Shown: positions 33,469 to 43,013, numbered from the stretch's first letter. The stretch: 64,000 bases of DNA from Butyrivibrio sp. NC2007 (GCF_000421405.1 NZ_ATWY01000004.1:62001-126000), one strand, 5' to 3'. Translations and numbers: made by a program. The notes: generated by a model from the sequence alone, not told the origin.

Positions 33469-34121
33469 GATTCCATGAGCTTTAATAAATCTTTGGTATT
33501 CTGGGCTGCATCGCCCCTGTATACTGTAGATCCCGCCACAATGACGTTGGCTCCTGCAGCGATGACACTTCTTACATTTTCTTTGGTGATACCACCATCA
33601 ACCTGAATATCTGTATCAAGGCCTCTTTCTGTAAGCATTGCCCTTACAGCATTTATCCTGTCATAGCTTGCCTCGATGAAGGGCTGGCCTCCAAATCCGG
33701 GCTCAACTGTCATAACGAGGATCATATCCACCTTGTCCAGGTACGGAACAAGCTCTTTTACCGGTGTACCGGGTTTAATTGAGAGACCGGCTCTTTTACC
33801 AAGGGAATGTATCTCATCGATCACGGCACAAACATCAGGCGCTGCCTCGAGATGAAAAGTGATTATATCTGCACCGATCTCTGCAAACTCCTTTATATAT
33901 CTTATGGGATCCACTATCATCAGATGCACGTCGAAAACCTTGTCCGTCGCACTTCTGATGCTCTTTATCAGTGGCATTCCAAAGGAAATGGATGGCACAA
34001 AACTGCCATCCATAACGTCAATGTGAATATACTGAGCCCCAGCATTGTCAACATCGACAATCTGCTGGCCCAGGTTTTTAAAATCTGCTGCTAAAATTGA
34101 AGGACTTAAAATGTTCATCAA
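33465..34121 (-). CDS. rpe: Ribulose-phosphate 3-epimerase
   Basis: 218-residue TIM barrel. It interconverts D-ribulose 5-phosphate and D-xylulose 5-phosphate. Signatures: LSPSILAADF at the start, HIDVMDGSFVPSISFG (metal His and Asp), HLMIVDP, MTVEPGFGGQPF and VDGGIT (catalytic Asp). It overlaps the transketolase C-half gene by 4 bp, the last gene of the ara operon. Confidence 0.95.
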   Translation of the reverse strand: MMNILSPSILAADFKNLGQQIVDVDNAGAQYIHIDVMDGSFVPSISFGMPLIKSIRSATDKVFDVHLMIVDPIRYIKEFAEIGADIITFHLEAAPDVCAVIDEIHSLGKRAGLSIKPGTPVKELVPYLDKVDMILVMTVEPGFGGQPFIEASYDRINAVRAMLTERGLDTDIQVDGGITKENVRSVIAAGANVIVAGSTVYRGDAAQNTKDLLKLMES

Positions 34122-35059
34122 CCAAGAAATTCCTTTACCTGTGCATAAACACCGTCGCCATCAAGACCGTACTTCTTAACAAGGTCTGCTGCAGATCCGG
34201 ACTCGCCGAACTTATCCTGCATACCGATCTTCTTAACAACAGTAGGGCACTCCTCAGAAAGTACATCACAAACTGCGCTTCCGAGTCCGCCGATAACAGA
34301 ATGCTCCTCAACAGTAACTACCTTGCCGGTCTTCTTAGCTGTAGCTACAACAAGCTCTCTGTCGATAGGCTTGATGGTGCAGATGTTAACTACCTCTGCA
34401 CTGATTCCGTCAGCTGCAAGCTTCTCAGCAGCTTCAAGTGCAGATCCAACTCCGATACCAGTAGCAATTATACTTACATCTGTGCCTTCGCGCAATACTG
34501 TTCCCTTGCCAAGTTCAAATTTGTAATCAGGTCTGTCGTTGACAACAGGGCATGCAGCACGTCCGAATCTGATATATACAGGGCCTTCGTGCTCAGCTGC
34601 TGCTCTTACACAGGCTCTTGCCTCGATATCATCTGCAGGGCACATAACAACCATTCCGGGGATTGTTCTCATAAGAGCAAGATCCTCGTTACACTGATGG
34701 CTGGCTCCGTCCTCACCTACTGTGATTCCGGCATGTGTTCCACCGATCTTAACATTGAGATGAGGATATCCGATTGAGTTACGAACCTGCTCGAAAGCAC
34801 GTCCTGTAGCGAACATTGCAAATGTACTTACAAAAGGAATCTTGCCCGTTGTTGCAAGTCCTGCTGCGATTCCCATCATGTTGCACTCTGCAATACCACA
34901 GTCGATGTGACGATCAGGGAACTCCTTCTTGAACCATCCGGTTCTTGTTGCTGCTGCAAGGTCTGCGTCAAGTACTACTACCTTGTCATTGACCTTTGCA
35001 AGCTCTATAAGTTCTTTTCCATAGCTGTCTCTTGTAGCTATCTTCTTAACTTCACTCAT
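34118..35059 (-). CDS. Transketolase, C-terminal subunit
   Basis: 313 residues: the pyrimidine-binding and C-terminal domains of a split transketolase. AECNMMGIAAGLATTGKIPFVSTFA contains the Glu that activates thiamine diphosphate; GITVGEDGASHQ follows in the Pyr domain. The C-terminal domain includes VTVEEHSVIGGLG. It acts as a complex with the product of the upstream gene (15 bp away) to interconvert pentose and triose/hexose phosphates. Split transketolases are common in Clostridia. Confidence 0.93.
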   Translation of the reverse strand: MSEVKKIATRDSYGKELIELAKVNDKVVVLDADLAAATRTGWFKKEFPDRHIDCGIAECNMMGIAAGLATTGKIPFVSTFAMFATGRAFEQVRNSIGYPHLNVKIGGTHAGITVGEDGASHQCNEDLALMRTIPGMVVMCPADDIEARACVRAAAEHEGPVYIRFGRAACPVVNDRPDYKFELGKGTVLREGTDVSIIATGIGVGSALEAAEKLAADGISAEVVNICTIKPIDRELVVATAKKTGKVVTVEEHSVIGGLGSAVCDVLSEECPTVVKKIGMQDKFGESGSAADLVKKYGLDGDGVYAQVKEFLG

Positions 35060-35074
35060 GCCTTAACCTCCTTC

Positions 35075-35908
35075 TCAACCTTCGAGCTCTTTGCCGATCT
35101 TCTCGAGATCTGCCATAGCAATAGCATACTCTTCATCATTAGGTGCTACGCCGTGCCATGCAACCTGGCCTTCCATGAAGGAAACGCCCTTGCCCTTAAG
35201 GCTGTGCGCGATGATTGCTGTAGGCTGGCCCTTAGTCTCTCTGGCCTCTTTGAAGGCTGCTCTTATGGCATCAAAGTCATGTGCATCAATATTGATAACA
35301 TGGAAGTTGAATGCCTCAAACTTCTTATCAATAGGATATGGTGAACATACCTGATCAATAGGTCCGTCAATCTGAAGTCCGTTGTTATCAACGATGACTA
35401 CCAGGTTGTCGAGCTTGCGGAATCCTGCAAACATAGCTGCTTCCCAAACCTGTCCCTCTTCAATCTCACCATCACCTAAAAGGGTGTAGGTTCTGTAGGA
35501 CTTGTTATCGAGCTTAGCTGAAAGAGCCATACCACAAGCAACTGAGATTCCCTGACCGAGAGAACCGCTACTCATGTCGAGTCCCGGAAGATACTGCATA
35601 CTTGGGTGTCCCTGAAGTCTTGATCCAAGCTTACGAAGAGTTGTGAGCTCCTCTACAGGGAAGTATCCGCGCTGAGCCATTACTGAGTAAAGGCCTGGTG
35701 CTGTGTGTCCCTTTGAAAGAACGAAACGATCACGATCGGGGTTCTTAGGATCCTTGGGATCAACGTTCATCTCCTCAAAATACAGATATGTAAAGATATC
35801 TGCTGCTGACAGAGATCCACCGGGATGTCCAGCCTTAGCTGCGTGAACCGCTGTAACAATGCCCTTGCGGACTTCGTTTGCAATTTTCTGCAATTCTTTG
35901 TTCTCCAT
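35075..35908 (-). CDS. Transketolase, N-terminal subunit
   Basis: 277 residues: the PP domain of a split transketolase. KAGHPGGSLSAADI is the N-terminal motif, and the thiamine-diphosphate/Mg site is GDGEIEEGQVWEA then DNNGLQIDG. It lies upstream of the C-terminal subunit gene and 55 bp downstream of araD; it processes the D-xylulose 5-phosphate made by AraD. Confidence 0.94.
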   Translation of the reverse strand: MENKELQKIANEVRKGIVTAVHAAKAGHPGGSLSAADIFTYLYFEEMNVDPKDPKNPDRDRFVLSKGHTAPGLYSVMAQRGYFPVEELTTLRKLGSRLQGHPSMQYLPGLDMSSGSLGQGISVACGMALSAKLDNKSYRTYTLLGDGEIEEGQVWEAAMFAGFRKLDNLVVIVDNNGLQIDGPIDQVCSPYPIDKKFEAFNFHVINIDAHDFDAIRAAFKEARETKGQPTAIIAHSLKGKGVSFMEGQVAWHGVAPNDEEYAIAMADLEKIGKELEG

Positions 35909-35963
35909 AATTCCTCCTAAAACTTTTAATTGATAATAAGGTAGTTATGCTCTCGCCGGGTGA

Positions 35964-36662
35964 TTACTTCGCCTGACCATAATAAGCATTTGCTCCGTGC
36001 TTGCGATAGTAATGCTTGTCCTGAAGCTCCTGTGGTGCAGGCTTAACCTCAGGATTTATCAGCTCGCAGCGGAAAGCCATCTTGGCAACTTCCTCTGTAA
36101 CCACTGCATTGTGGACTGCCTCGTGAGCGTCCTTACCCCAGGTGAACACACCGTGATTCTTGCAAAGAACCGCGGGAACTGCCACAGGGTCTTTTCCCAT
36201 GCGCTCAAACTCGTTTACGATAAGATGACCTGTATTCTCTTCGTAGGCGCTCTCGATCTCATCCTTGTTAAGGCATCTTACGCAGGGGATCTCTCCATAG
36301 AAATAATCTGCGTGAGTTGTTCCGTAGCAGGGAATGCTGCGTCCGGCCTGAGCCCAGCTGGTGGCATAGGACGAATGAGTATGAACAACTCCGCCCACTT
36401 CCTTAAATGCCTTGTAGATCTCCAGATGTGTGGGAGTGTCCGATGAAGGATTGAGCTTGCCCTCCACCTTGTTGCCTTCAAGATCCATGACAACCATATC
36501 ATCCGGAGTCATTGTATCATATTCTACGCCACTTGGCTTTATAACAAAAAGACCGCTCTCCCTGTCGATAGCGCTTACATTGCCCCAGGTAAAGGTAACA
36601 AGGCCATATTTTGGCAGTAAAATATTCGCTTCATATACTTTTTTCTTAAGTTCTTCTAACAT
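35964..36662 (-). CDS. araD: L-ribulose-5-phosphate 4-epimerase
   Basis: 232-residue class II aldolase-fold enzyme. It converts L-ribulose 5-phosphate to D-xylulose 5-phosphate. Zinc ligands are visible as [13 protein letters not shown] (two His) and a further His further down ([15 protein letters not shown] region). [20 protein letters not shown] and TSDTPTH-like [11 protein letters not shown] are family landmarks. It follows the FGGY kinase by 77 bp, with a hairpin in the gap. Confidence 0.95.
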   Translation of the reverse strand: MLEELKKKVYEANILLPKYGLVTFTWGNVSAIDRESGLFVIKPSGVEYDTMTPDDMVVMDLEGNKVEGKLNPSSDTPTHLEIYKAFKEVGGVVHTHSSYATSWAQAGRSIPCYGTTHADYFYGEIPCVRCLNKDEIESAYEENTGHLIVNEFERMGKDPVAVPAVLCKNHGVFTWGKDAHEAVHNAVVTEEVAKMAFRCELINPEVKPAPQELQDKHYYRKHGANAYYGQAK

Positions 36663-36686
36663 GATCTCACTCCATTTTTCATTATA

Positions 36687-36715
36687 TTACGGAGCATCAT
36701 TACAATGCTCCGTAA
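36687..36715. other. Intercistronic hairpin between kinase and araD genes
   Basis: TTACGGAGCAT (36687-36697) and ATGCTCCGTAA (36705-36715) form a perfect 11-bp stem with a 7-nt loop. No T run follows on the minus strand, so it is more likely an mRNA processing or stability element than a terminator. Confidence 0.55.
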
Positions 36716-36739
36716 ATATTGCTTAATTATTATCAAAAA

Positions 36740-38335
36740 TTACTTGAGAGAATCTACTGCAGCTCTCTCAACTGCAAGTCCTGCATTGTAGTCCTTCATG
36801 AACTTATCAAAGCCTTCTACATCCTCTTTTACAGGATCACAGGTCTCAACCTTACCGCTCTTAAATACCTTGTTAGCAAGGTACTGCTCCAAGGTCTCAC
36901 CCTCCTCTTTCTGGCACATAAAGCCTGCAAGGATTGCCTGTCCCCAAGGGCCGCCCTCTCCTGCTGTCTCCATGAGCTTGATGGATGTGTTAAGAGCTGC
37001 TGCCATTACTCTGTCACCAACTCCTCTAACCTTGAAGAATCCGCCCTGGCCAAAGAAGAAGTCCGCCTTGACATTCTCTTCCTTCATAAGGATGTCATTA
37101 CCAACCTTAAGTGCTCCGAGAGCTGTGTAAAGGTGTGTTCTCATGAAATTTGAAAGGTTGAACTTATCATCAGGTCTTCTGACAAAGAGAGGTCTTCCTT
37201 CGTTGAAGCCTGTGATGCTCTCGCCTGAGAAGTAGTTGTATGCAAGGAGTCCGCCACAATCAGCATCACCTTCCATAGCCTTGCGATAAAGTGTTCCGTA
37301 AAGTGTATCGTCATCAACATCCTTGCCGATAGCGCCAGCGAACTCTCTAAAGAGTCCTACCCATGCGTTGAGGTCAGATGTACAGTTGTTGCAGTGTACC
37401 ATGGCAACTTCTTCGCCGCTTGGTGTTGTAACAAGGTCCAGCTCAGGATATGCCTTTGAAAGACTGTGCTCAAGAACTACCATTGAAAATACTGATGTGC
37501 CGGCTGAGATGTTACCTGTTCTTACGCCAACAGAATTGGTGGCAACCATACCTGTTCCTGCATCTCCCTCAGGAGGACATACTGCGATGCCAGCCTGAAG
37601 TGTTCCTGTAGGATCAAGCTTTTTAGCACCTTCCTCAGTGAGCTTGCCTGCTGATACGCCTGCAGGAAGTGACTTAGGAATAATGTCTCTGATCTTCCAG
37701 CCCAGGTTCTTAGGAGCGATGAGCTCGTCGAACTGATCCAGCATCTTCTCATTGTAGCTGCAGGTAGCTGAATCGATAGGGAACATTCCTGATGCATCAC
37801 CAACGCCCAGAACCTTCTCTCCTGTGAGCTGCCAGTGAACATAGCCTGCCAGTGTTGTGAAGAAGTCGATCTTGGAGATGTGCTCCTCACCGTTTAAGAT
37901 TGCCTGATAGAGGTGAGCAATGCTCCATCTCTGTGGAATATGATATCCGAAAAGATCTGTGAGCTTCTCTGATGCTTCTTCTGTTATTGTGTTTCTCCAG
38001 GTCCTGAAAGGTACAAGGAGATTTCCGTCCTTATCAAATGCCATGTAACCGTGCATCATTGCTGAGAATCCCATGGCTCCGACTGTTGTGAGTTTCTCCC
38101 CGTACTGCTTGAAGGCATCTGCTGCCAGATTCTTGTAGCAGTCCTGAACTCCGCCCCATACATCATCAAGGGTGTAGGTCCAGATTCCGTTGTCCAGTCT
38201 GTTCTCCCAGCTGTGTGACCCCGAAGCGATAGGATTGTACTCCTCATCAGTGAGCACAGCCTTTATCCTGGTTGATCCAAACTCGATACCAAGATATGTC
38301 TTCCCCTCTGCTATAGCCTTTTTTGCATCTCCCAT
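36740..38335 (-). CDS. FGGY-family kinase, probable L-ribulokinase
   Basis: 531 residues. [15 protein letters not shown] at the N-terminus is the phosphate-1 motif and [14 protein letters not shown] the phosphate-2 region. The protein belongs to FGGY kinases but is not a classical AraB sequence. Position between araR and araD makes L-ribulose the most likely substrate; xylulose is an alternative. It is 60 bp behind araR and co-directional with the whole pentose unit. Confidence 0.85.
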   Translation of the reverse strand: MGDAKKAIAEGKTYLGIEFGSTRIKAVLTDEEYNPIASGSHSWENRLDNGIWTYTLDDVWGGVQDCYKNLAADAFKQYGEKLTTVGAMGFSAMMHGYMAFDKDGNLLVPFRTWRNTITEEASEKLTDLFGYHIPQRWSIAHLYQAILNGEEHISKIDFFTTLAGYVHWQLTGEKVLGVGDASGMFPIDSATCSYNEKMLDQFDELIAPKNLGWKIRDIIPKSLPAGVSAGKLTEEGAKKLDPTGTLQAGIAVCPPEGDAGTGMVATNSVGVRTGNISAGTSVFSMVVLEHSLSKAYPELDLVTTPSGEEVAMVHCNNCTSDLNAWVGLFREFAGAIGKDVDDDTLYGTLYRKAMEGDADCGGLLAYNYFSGESITGFNEGRPLFVRRPDDKFNLSNFMRTHLYTALGALKVGNDILMKEENVKADFFFGQGGFFKVRGVGDRVMAAALNTSIKLMETAGEGGPWGQAILAGFMCQKEEGETLEQYLANKVFKSGKVETCDPVKEDVEGFDKFMKDYNAGLAVERAAVDSLK

Positions 38336-38395
38336 AAATTGCCTCCATTCTGCCGGCGCTGCCCGGCTTTCTCCTTTATTTTCCCTTTACTATGT

Positions 38396-39490
38396 TTATT
38401 CTCTGCTCTCTGAAACCGATGCCCTGAGAATTACATCCTCTTCAAATTCGTAGGTGGCATTAAAATACAGCTTACCTTCGTGGATCATTCTGATCATGTT
38501 GGTTGCAGCCTTTTCGCCGAGCTTCTCCTTGGGGTGAGGAATCGATGAGATGGTAACTCCTCCAACGCCAAGCCTTGCCATGTCCGAATCATCCATCCCG
38601 ATGACCGACATATCTTCCGGAACCTTAACTCCTATGTTAGAAAGCATCTCGATCAGCATGCCCGCCACCTGGTCGTTATAGCAAAAGACTGCAGTGCAAT
38701 CCTTAAGTCTGTCCTTCATTCCGGCTAAAGACTCTTTTCCATTCCTGATGTCTATGGTATCTATCCAATTGACGTGCTCATAGGCAAAAGGAAGTCCGGC
38801 TTCCATTACCGCCTTTAAGTATCCTCTGTAACGCTCTCTTCCCTGGCCGTCGTCAAGCTTAAGAATGCATCCGATATTCCTGTGTCCCGCCTCAATAAGA
38901 GCTGTGACAGCTTTGTAGGCGCACTCCGCATCGTTTAAGGAAACATGGGGAATATCGAGCTCCGGATAAAAGGTATTTATGAAAAGGATCTTCACATTCT
39001 TTTCCCGTAGCTGTGTGTACAACTCCATGTTCGGATTTGGAAGAGCACTCTTAACCGGCTCCATGATTATCCCTGCAATATCATTTCTCTGAAGAAGGTC
39101 CTCTAAGATCTGCCTCTCTTTGGTGACGGTATTATTGGTGAAGGAAAGCTGCATGGAATAGCCCTTTTCGCTGAGGTTACTCTCAATTCCCCTGATAGTG
39201 CTCGGGAAAATGTAGTCATCAACATAGGTTGTGATTACCGCAACTACATTCCTCTCTCCCTCTTCTGCACGAAGATCGACCACATAGGTTCCGCTTCCTC
39301 TGCGGCTCTCCAATATCCCATCCTCCACCATCTGCGCAATGGCATGTCTGATGGTCTGGCGGCTTAAGTTAAACTCCTCGCTCAGCTCGTTCTCAGACGG
39401 GATCTTAGCTCCCGGGATAAGCTCTCCGTTATCTATTTTCTTTGTTATCCATTCAATTACGTTTACGTATTTAGCCACGATTTTTCCCAC
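38396..39490 (-). CDS. araR: AraR-type repressor (GntR HTH + LacI-type sensor)
   Basis: 364 residues. The N-terminal GntR winged helix (IPSENELSEEFNLSRQTIRHAI, about 29-50) is joined to a LacI/GalR-type sugar-binding domain from about 78 (VVAVITTYVDDYIFPSTIRGIE). This chimera is diagnostic of AraR of Firmicutes, which is released by L-arabinose. It heads a co-directional set (kinase, araD, transketolase halves, rpe) and so probably controls itself and all of them. An operator-like dyad lies upstream at 39576-39589. Confidence 0.9.
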   Translation of the reverse strand: MGKIVAKYVNVIEWITKKIDNGELIPGAKIPSENELSEEFNLSRQTIRHAIAQMVEDGILESRRGSGTYVVDLRAEEGERNVVAVITTYVDDYIFPSTIRGIESNLSEKGYSMQLSFTNNTVTKERQILEDLLQRNDIAGIIMEPVKSALPNPNMELYTQLREKNVKILFINTFYPELDIPHVSLNDAECAYKAVTALIEAGHRNIGCILKLDDGQGRERYRGYLKAVMEAGLPFAYEHVNWIDTIDIRNGKESLAGMKDRLKDCTAVFCYNDQVAGMLIEMLSNIGVKVPEDMSVIGMDDSDMARLGVGGVTISSIPHPKEKLGEKAATNMIRMIHEGKLYFNATYEFEEDVILRASVSESRE

Positions 39491-39575
39491 ATAAAAAAGA
39501 CATTAACAACCTGCACAACCATGTTCCCATAGCCTGTACTAATCGTCAATGTCAAAAATAAACATTTTTATCAAG

Positions 39576-39589
39576 TTGTATATGTACAA
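39576..39589. promoter_or_regulatory. AraR-operator-like dyad upstream of araR
   Basis: TTGTATATGTACAA has arms TTGTA/TACAA as in AraR boxes (ATTTGTACGTACAAAT in Bacillus) but with the arms 2 bp further apart. It lies about 20 bp upstream of a TTGACA box (39550-39555, minus strand) for which no good -10 was found. Confidence 0.45.
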
Positions 39590-39599
39590 ATTTTCAAAA

Positions 39600-39663
39600 T
39601 GAGCCCCGGGGACGGAGTCAGTGGCTCATTTTTTTGAGCCCTAGGGACGGAGTCAAGGGCTCA
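39600..39663. repeat. Two tandem 29-bp imperfect repeats with self-complementary ends
   Basis: Units 39600-39628 and 39635-39663 match at 25 of 29 positions, are 35 bp apart and share GGGACGGAGTCA. Each begins TGAGCC and ends GGCTCA, so each can fold. The GGGGACG and GAGTCA words also occur in the palindrome at 17006-17070, suggesting related intergenic elements. Confidence 0.8.
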
Positions 39664-39680
39664 AAATAAGCAAAAAATAA

Positions 39681-39708
39681 ACTGCCTTCGATTTACATCG
39701 AAGACAGT
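39681..39708 (-). terminator. Terminator of the EIIC-mrr-ogg unit
   Basis: ACTGCCTTCGAT (39681-39692) pairs with ATCGAAGACAGT (39697-39708) with one mismatch and a 4-nt loop that carries the ogg stop codon. On the minus strand TTTATTTTTT follows. Confidence 0.75.
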
Positions 39709-40511
39709 CTTGAATAAAAGAATAAATATTGCTGCATTATCCCGTTGTACGGGGCATATTTATCAAACATAAATCCATTTGGGTAGTGATTCTCAAGCAC
39801 CCTGTTGATCCATACATCCTTTGGAAAGGCATCCAGTCTGTGATAGCCAAAGAGTATCTCGCAGTTTGCAACCTTAACTCCAACTCCGAACAGCTTAAGG
39901 AGTTCTTCCATAAGTGCCTCGTCATCAAGAGCCTCAAAGCTCTTCAGATCTACAGCTCCGCTTGCCACGTCCATGGCAGCCTTTTGAACATACTTGTCTC
40001 TATATCCAAGGCTGCAGGCTGAGAGCTGATCTAAAGACAGCCCAGCCAGCTTCTCCGGCGTTGGAAATGAGTAGATGGGCTTCCCTTCCGCATCCTCTTT
40101 TATAATATCGCCTGCCATTGCGCAGAGCTTCTCAATAGAAGCCTTGATAGCCGGTATATTCTTACGCTGAGAGATGATAAAAGAGATTAACATCTCCCAA
40201 GGGTCCTGCCTTAATATCCTGATCCCCTTGCCAAACTCAGCAGCCGCAAAAAGATATGGGTCTTCCTCTTTATCAATCCTATTTCTCAGGCTCCTATAGT
40301 CCAGATCCAGGTCAAAGTACCCCTTCCAGAAGCTGTCAAACTCATCCTTACTGCAATCAAGCTCATACTCGCTATTGCCCAGGCTCTTTATGAAAAGATT
40401 CTTATCAAGAGCTGTGGCGCTGTAGCCATCGGCCATAGCGTTGAATCTGAAGCACTGTCCGCTGTCTGCTATTTTTGAAAGATCAAAATCATCCTTAATG
40501 GTAATCTTCAT
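39693..40511 (-). CDS. ogg: 8-oxoguanine DNA glycosylase (OGG1 type)
   Basis: 272 residues. GQCFRFN at about 17-23 and the N-terminal OGG_N-like domain precede a helix-hairpin-helix GPD domain. The catalytic Lys lies in GVGVKVANC (counterpart of GVGTKVADC, Lys249 in human OGG1) and the catalytic Asp in FPKDVWIN (Asp268). It removes 8-oxoG opposite C. It begins 3 bp after the membrane Mrr-like gene, which suggests a shared DNA-maintenance task. Confidence 0.9.
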   Translation of the reverse strand: MKITIKDDFDLSKIADSGQCFRFNAMADGYSATALDKNLFIKSLGNSEYELDCSKDEFDSFWKGYFDLDLDYRSLRNRIDKEEDPYLFAAAEFGKGIRILRQDPWEMLISFIISQRKNIPAIKASIEKLCAMAGDIIKEDAEGKPIYSFPTPEKLAGLSLDQLSACSLGYRDKYVQKAAMDVASGAVDLKSFEALDDEALMEELLKLFGVGVKVANCEILFGYHRLDAFPKDVWINRVLENHYPNGFMFDKYAPYNGIMQQYLFFYSRLSSM

Positions 40512-40514
40512 AAA

Positions 40515-40970
40515 TTACTCCGCTTTATCCATATCGTCTAGGTATCCTCTGTCCCAGAGCATGATGTTCAGCTTCCTGGCAAGTTCCACTGCCGGCTGCG
40601 TAAAGTACTGGTTGGTCATGACAACACCGACCATTCTGTCGTAGTAATCACGGCCTGCATAGACCTCCTGGACCGCCTTGACACCTATTGGCTTGTCATA
40701 GCACTTGCACTGAACAGCGTAGGTAATACCATCTTTCTCAGCCAGAATGTCTGCTCCAAAGTCTCCGCTTCCCTTGGTGACTTCCACTTCCAGAAAGCCG
40801 TTGGCCTTCAAAAGGTCTGCGCAGTAGTACTCAAAATCATGACCTTCCATCTCGTCCATAGGAAGTTCATGGGGCAGTCTTTTTATGACTGCCCTCACTA
40901 CAAGCACAACCAGAAGCACGACGATAATTGCAAGGATCAGATATAGGATCACTACAGGTATCTGTGTCAT
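40515..40970 (-). CDS. Membrane-anchored Mrr-like restriction endonuclease-fold protein
   Basis: 151 residues. One strong N-terminal membrane helix (about 5-27) is followed by an Mrr_cat-type domain: HDFEYYCADLLKANGF, then GSGDFGADI and QCKCY, the D-x(n)-(E/Q)xK nuclease core. Such proteins cleave DNA (methylated in the case of Mrr). The membrane anchor puts the nuclease on the cytoplasmic face of the membrane if the helix is a signal anchor. Stop and start of the EIIC gene and this gene overlap as TAATG; ogg follows after 3 bp. Confidence 0.88.
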   Translation of the reverse strand: MTQIPVVILYLILAIIVVLLVVLVVRAVIKRLPHELPMDEMEGHDFEYYCADLLKANGFLEVEVTKGSGDFGADILAEKDGITYAVQCKCYDKPIGVKAVQEVYAGRDYYDRMVGVVMTNQYFTQPAVELARKLNIMLWDRGYLDDMDKAE

Positions 40971-42049
40971 TAGAGTTTAAGATCTCCTTCTTTTACCCAT
41001 CCAAGCTTCATAACGCCCTTGTGGATTACCAGTGAAAGAACTGCAGGAAGCACAAAGGAAATGAGAACAAGCCCCAACCAGTCAAAGCCTGTGATGGCTG
41101 CCTTGGTTCCATTTGCTATGTCATTAACCCATCCGGTGTAAACACCAATCTGTCCTACAAGTCCGCAGGTTCCCATACCCGATGATACAGGAGCTCCGTT
41201 CATCTGAAGCCTGAAGATGCATGTTGCTATCGGTCCTGTGATGGCCGATGCCAGTGTAGGTGCAATCCATACTCTAGGGTTCTTGATGATATTGCCCATC
41301 TGAAGCATTGAGGTTCCGATACCCTGTGAAACAAGGCCTCCCCATTTATTCTCCTTAAAGGAAATAACTGCAAAGCCCACCATCTGAGCACAGCATCCTG
41401 CTACAGCTGCTCCGCCTGCAAGACCGGTAAGTCCAAGCGCCGCACAAATTGCTGCAGAAGAAATAGGAAGTGTAAGCGCCATACCAACAACCACTGAAAC
41501 TATGATTCCCATGAGGAACGGTTGCTGCTCTGTTGCCCACATGATAATGTTTCCAACCCACATTGCTGCTCTTCCAAGAGGTGGCGCAATAAGCCATGAG
41601 AGGAACACACCCACTGCTATTGTAACAAGTGGAGTGACCAATATATCGACCTTAGTCTCTTTTGACACTGCTTTTCCGAATTCAGCGGCGATGATTGCCA
41701 CAAAAAGGACTGCCAGAGGACCGCCGGCTCCGCCCAATGCATTCGCAGCAAATCCAACTGTGATCATTGAGAAAAGAACCAGTGGCGGACACTGAAGCGC
41801 ATAGCCTATAGCTACAGCCATTGCCGGACCACTCATTGCTGTTGCAAGACCACCAACCGTGTACTCAACGCCTGCAACTGTAGCAACTGTCTTCATTAGA
41901 AAAGGTATGTGAAACTGTGTACCGATGGTATTAATGATAGTACCAATAAGAAGGGAACAAAAAAGTCCCTGTGCCATTGCTCCCAAAGCGTCAATACCAT
42001 AGCGCCTTAAGGAAATCTCGATGTTTTTCCTCTTCAAAAACTCTTTCAT
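40970..42049 (-). CDS. Stand-alone PTS EIIC-like membrane protein
   Basis: 359 residues with eight to ten hydrophobic segments, matching the PTS_EIIC_2 type (LGAMAQGLFCSLLIGTIINTIGTQF at the start, repeated Gly-rich helices). No EIIA, EIIB, HPr or EI gene is near, so whether it is a phosphotransferase component or a facilitator/sensor is open. RBS GGAGGAG 8 bp before the ATG. It is translationally coupled to the Mrr-like gene and lies downstream of the LysR regulator. Confidence 0.82.
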   Translation of the reverse strand: MKEFLKRKNIEISLRRYGIDALGAMAQGLFCSLLIGTIINTIGTQFHIPFLMKTVATVAGVEYTVGGLATAMSGPAMAVAIGYALQCPPLVLFSMITVGFAANALGGAGGPLAVLFVAIIAAEFGKAVSKETKVDILVTPLVTIAVGVFLSWLIAPPLGRAAMWVGNIIMWATEQQPFLMGIIVSVVVGMALTLPISSAAICAALGLTGLAGGAAVAGCCAQMVGFAVISFKENKWGGLVSQGIGTSMLQMGNIIKNPRVWIAPTLASAITGPIATCIFRLQMNGAPVSSGMGTCGLVGQIGVYTGWVNDIANGTKAAITGFDWLGLVLISFVLPAVLSLVIHKGVMKLGWVKEGDLKL

Positions 42050-42134
42050 AACTCATTCTCCTCCAGTCGACGCCGCACCTTGTTGTGGGTCGCCGCATTT
42101 ATTTGGAAAATGGTATCATATCCTCTGCCATTTC

Positions 42135-43013
42135 TCAAGCATCACTACCGATAACATCCACCAGACTGCTGATCGCTTTGCCTATATGCTTATCTTTATG
42201 AACGAATATCTGTGAATAAATGGGAAAAGAGCTGCCTCTCCAGTCCAGTCTTTTGAGTCTCCCATTCTCCACTTCTCTTGTTGCAGTCATATCCGGAATA
42301 AATGCGACTCCCAGACCATTAGAGGCAAATTGCTTAAGTATTTCCTTGCTGCTGGTTTCTATCAGGGATTTGCCTTCTACCCCGCATTTCGCCAGATCCT
42401 CAAAGAGCATATGCCTGAAGCTGCAATTATGCCCCGTCAGAAGTAGCGGATAATCTGCGAGATCCTTCTCTTTTATCTTCTTCCCCACAAGCGGATGATC
42501 CGGCGAAGTATAAAAGCCCAGCGTCTCTTCTTTCTTATACAGCATGGTCAGCCTGTCATCCTCCATGTAAGGATTTAATGTATAAACCAGGTCCAGTTCC
42601 CCTTTTTGCAGCATGTCGGGAAATGTATCGTGCGTAATGAATACCAACCTGATATCTATTCCCGGAACCTCTTTTCTATACTTCATAAGTGCCTCCGGAA
42701 CACGGCTATAACACAGCGATTCGGAAACGCCTATCTTCAGCACTCCGGTCGGCTCTTCCTCATCCGATATTTCAAGATGGATCTCTCGCTCCAGCTGAAG
42801 CATCTTTTCCGCATATGCTATGAGCTTCTCTCCCTGCGGCGTAAGAACAATCGTCTTACCCAGTCTGTCGAACAATTGGCAGCCAAGTTCTTCCTCCAGC
42901 TGCTTGATCTGCGTTGTCACCGTGGATTGTGCATAACCAAGGCTATCAGCTGCTGCCGAGAAACTGTTTTGCTCTGCAATTTTCAAAAACGTGCTTAACT
43001 GAGTTATTGTCAT
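42135..43013 (-). CDS. LysR-family transcriptional regulator
   Basis: 292 residues from the ATG at 43013, preceded by AAGAGG; a TTG 8 codons further upstream would place that site inside the gene. The HTH is QLSTFLKIAEQNSFSAAADS and LGYAQSTVTTQIKQLEEELG, followed by the LysR substrate-binding domain. It probably regulates the EIIC-Mrr-ogg unit downstream (85 bp) or the divergent DinB-like gene (122 bp). Effector unknown. Confidence 0.88.
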   Translation of the reverse strand: MTITQLSTFLKIAEQNSFSAAADSLGYAQSTVTTQIKQLEEELGCQLFDRLGKTIVLTPQGEKLIAYAEKMLQLEREIHLEISDEEEPTGVLKIGVSESLCYSRVPEALMKYRKEVPGIDIRLVFITHDTFPDMLQKGELDLVYTLNPYMEDDRLTMLYKKEETLGFYTSPDHPLVGKKIKEKDLADYPLLLTGHNCSFRHMLFEDLAKCGVEGKSLIETSSKEILKQFASNGLGVAFIPDMTATREVENGRLKRLDWRGSSFPIYSQIFVHKDKHIGKAISSLVDVIGSDA

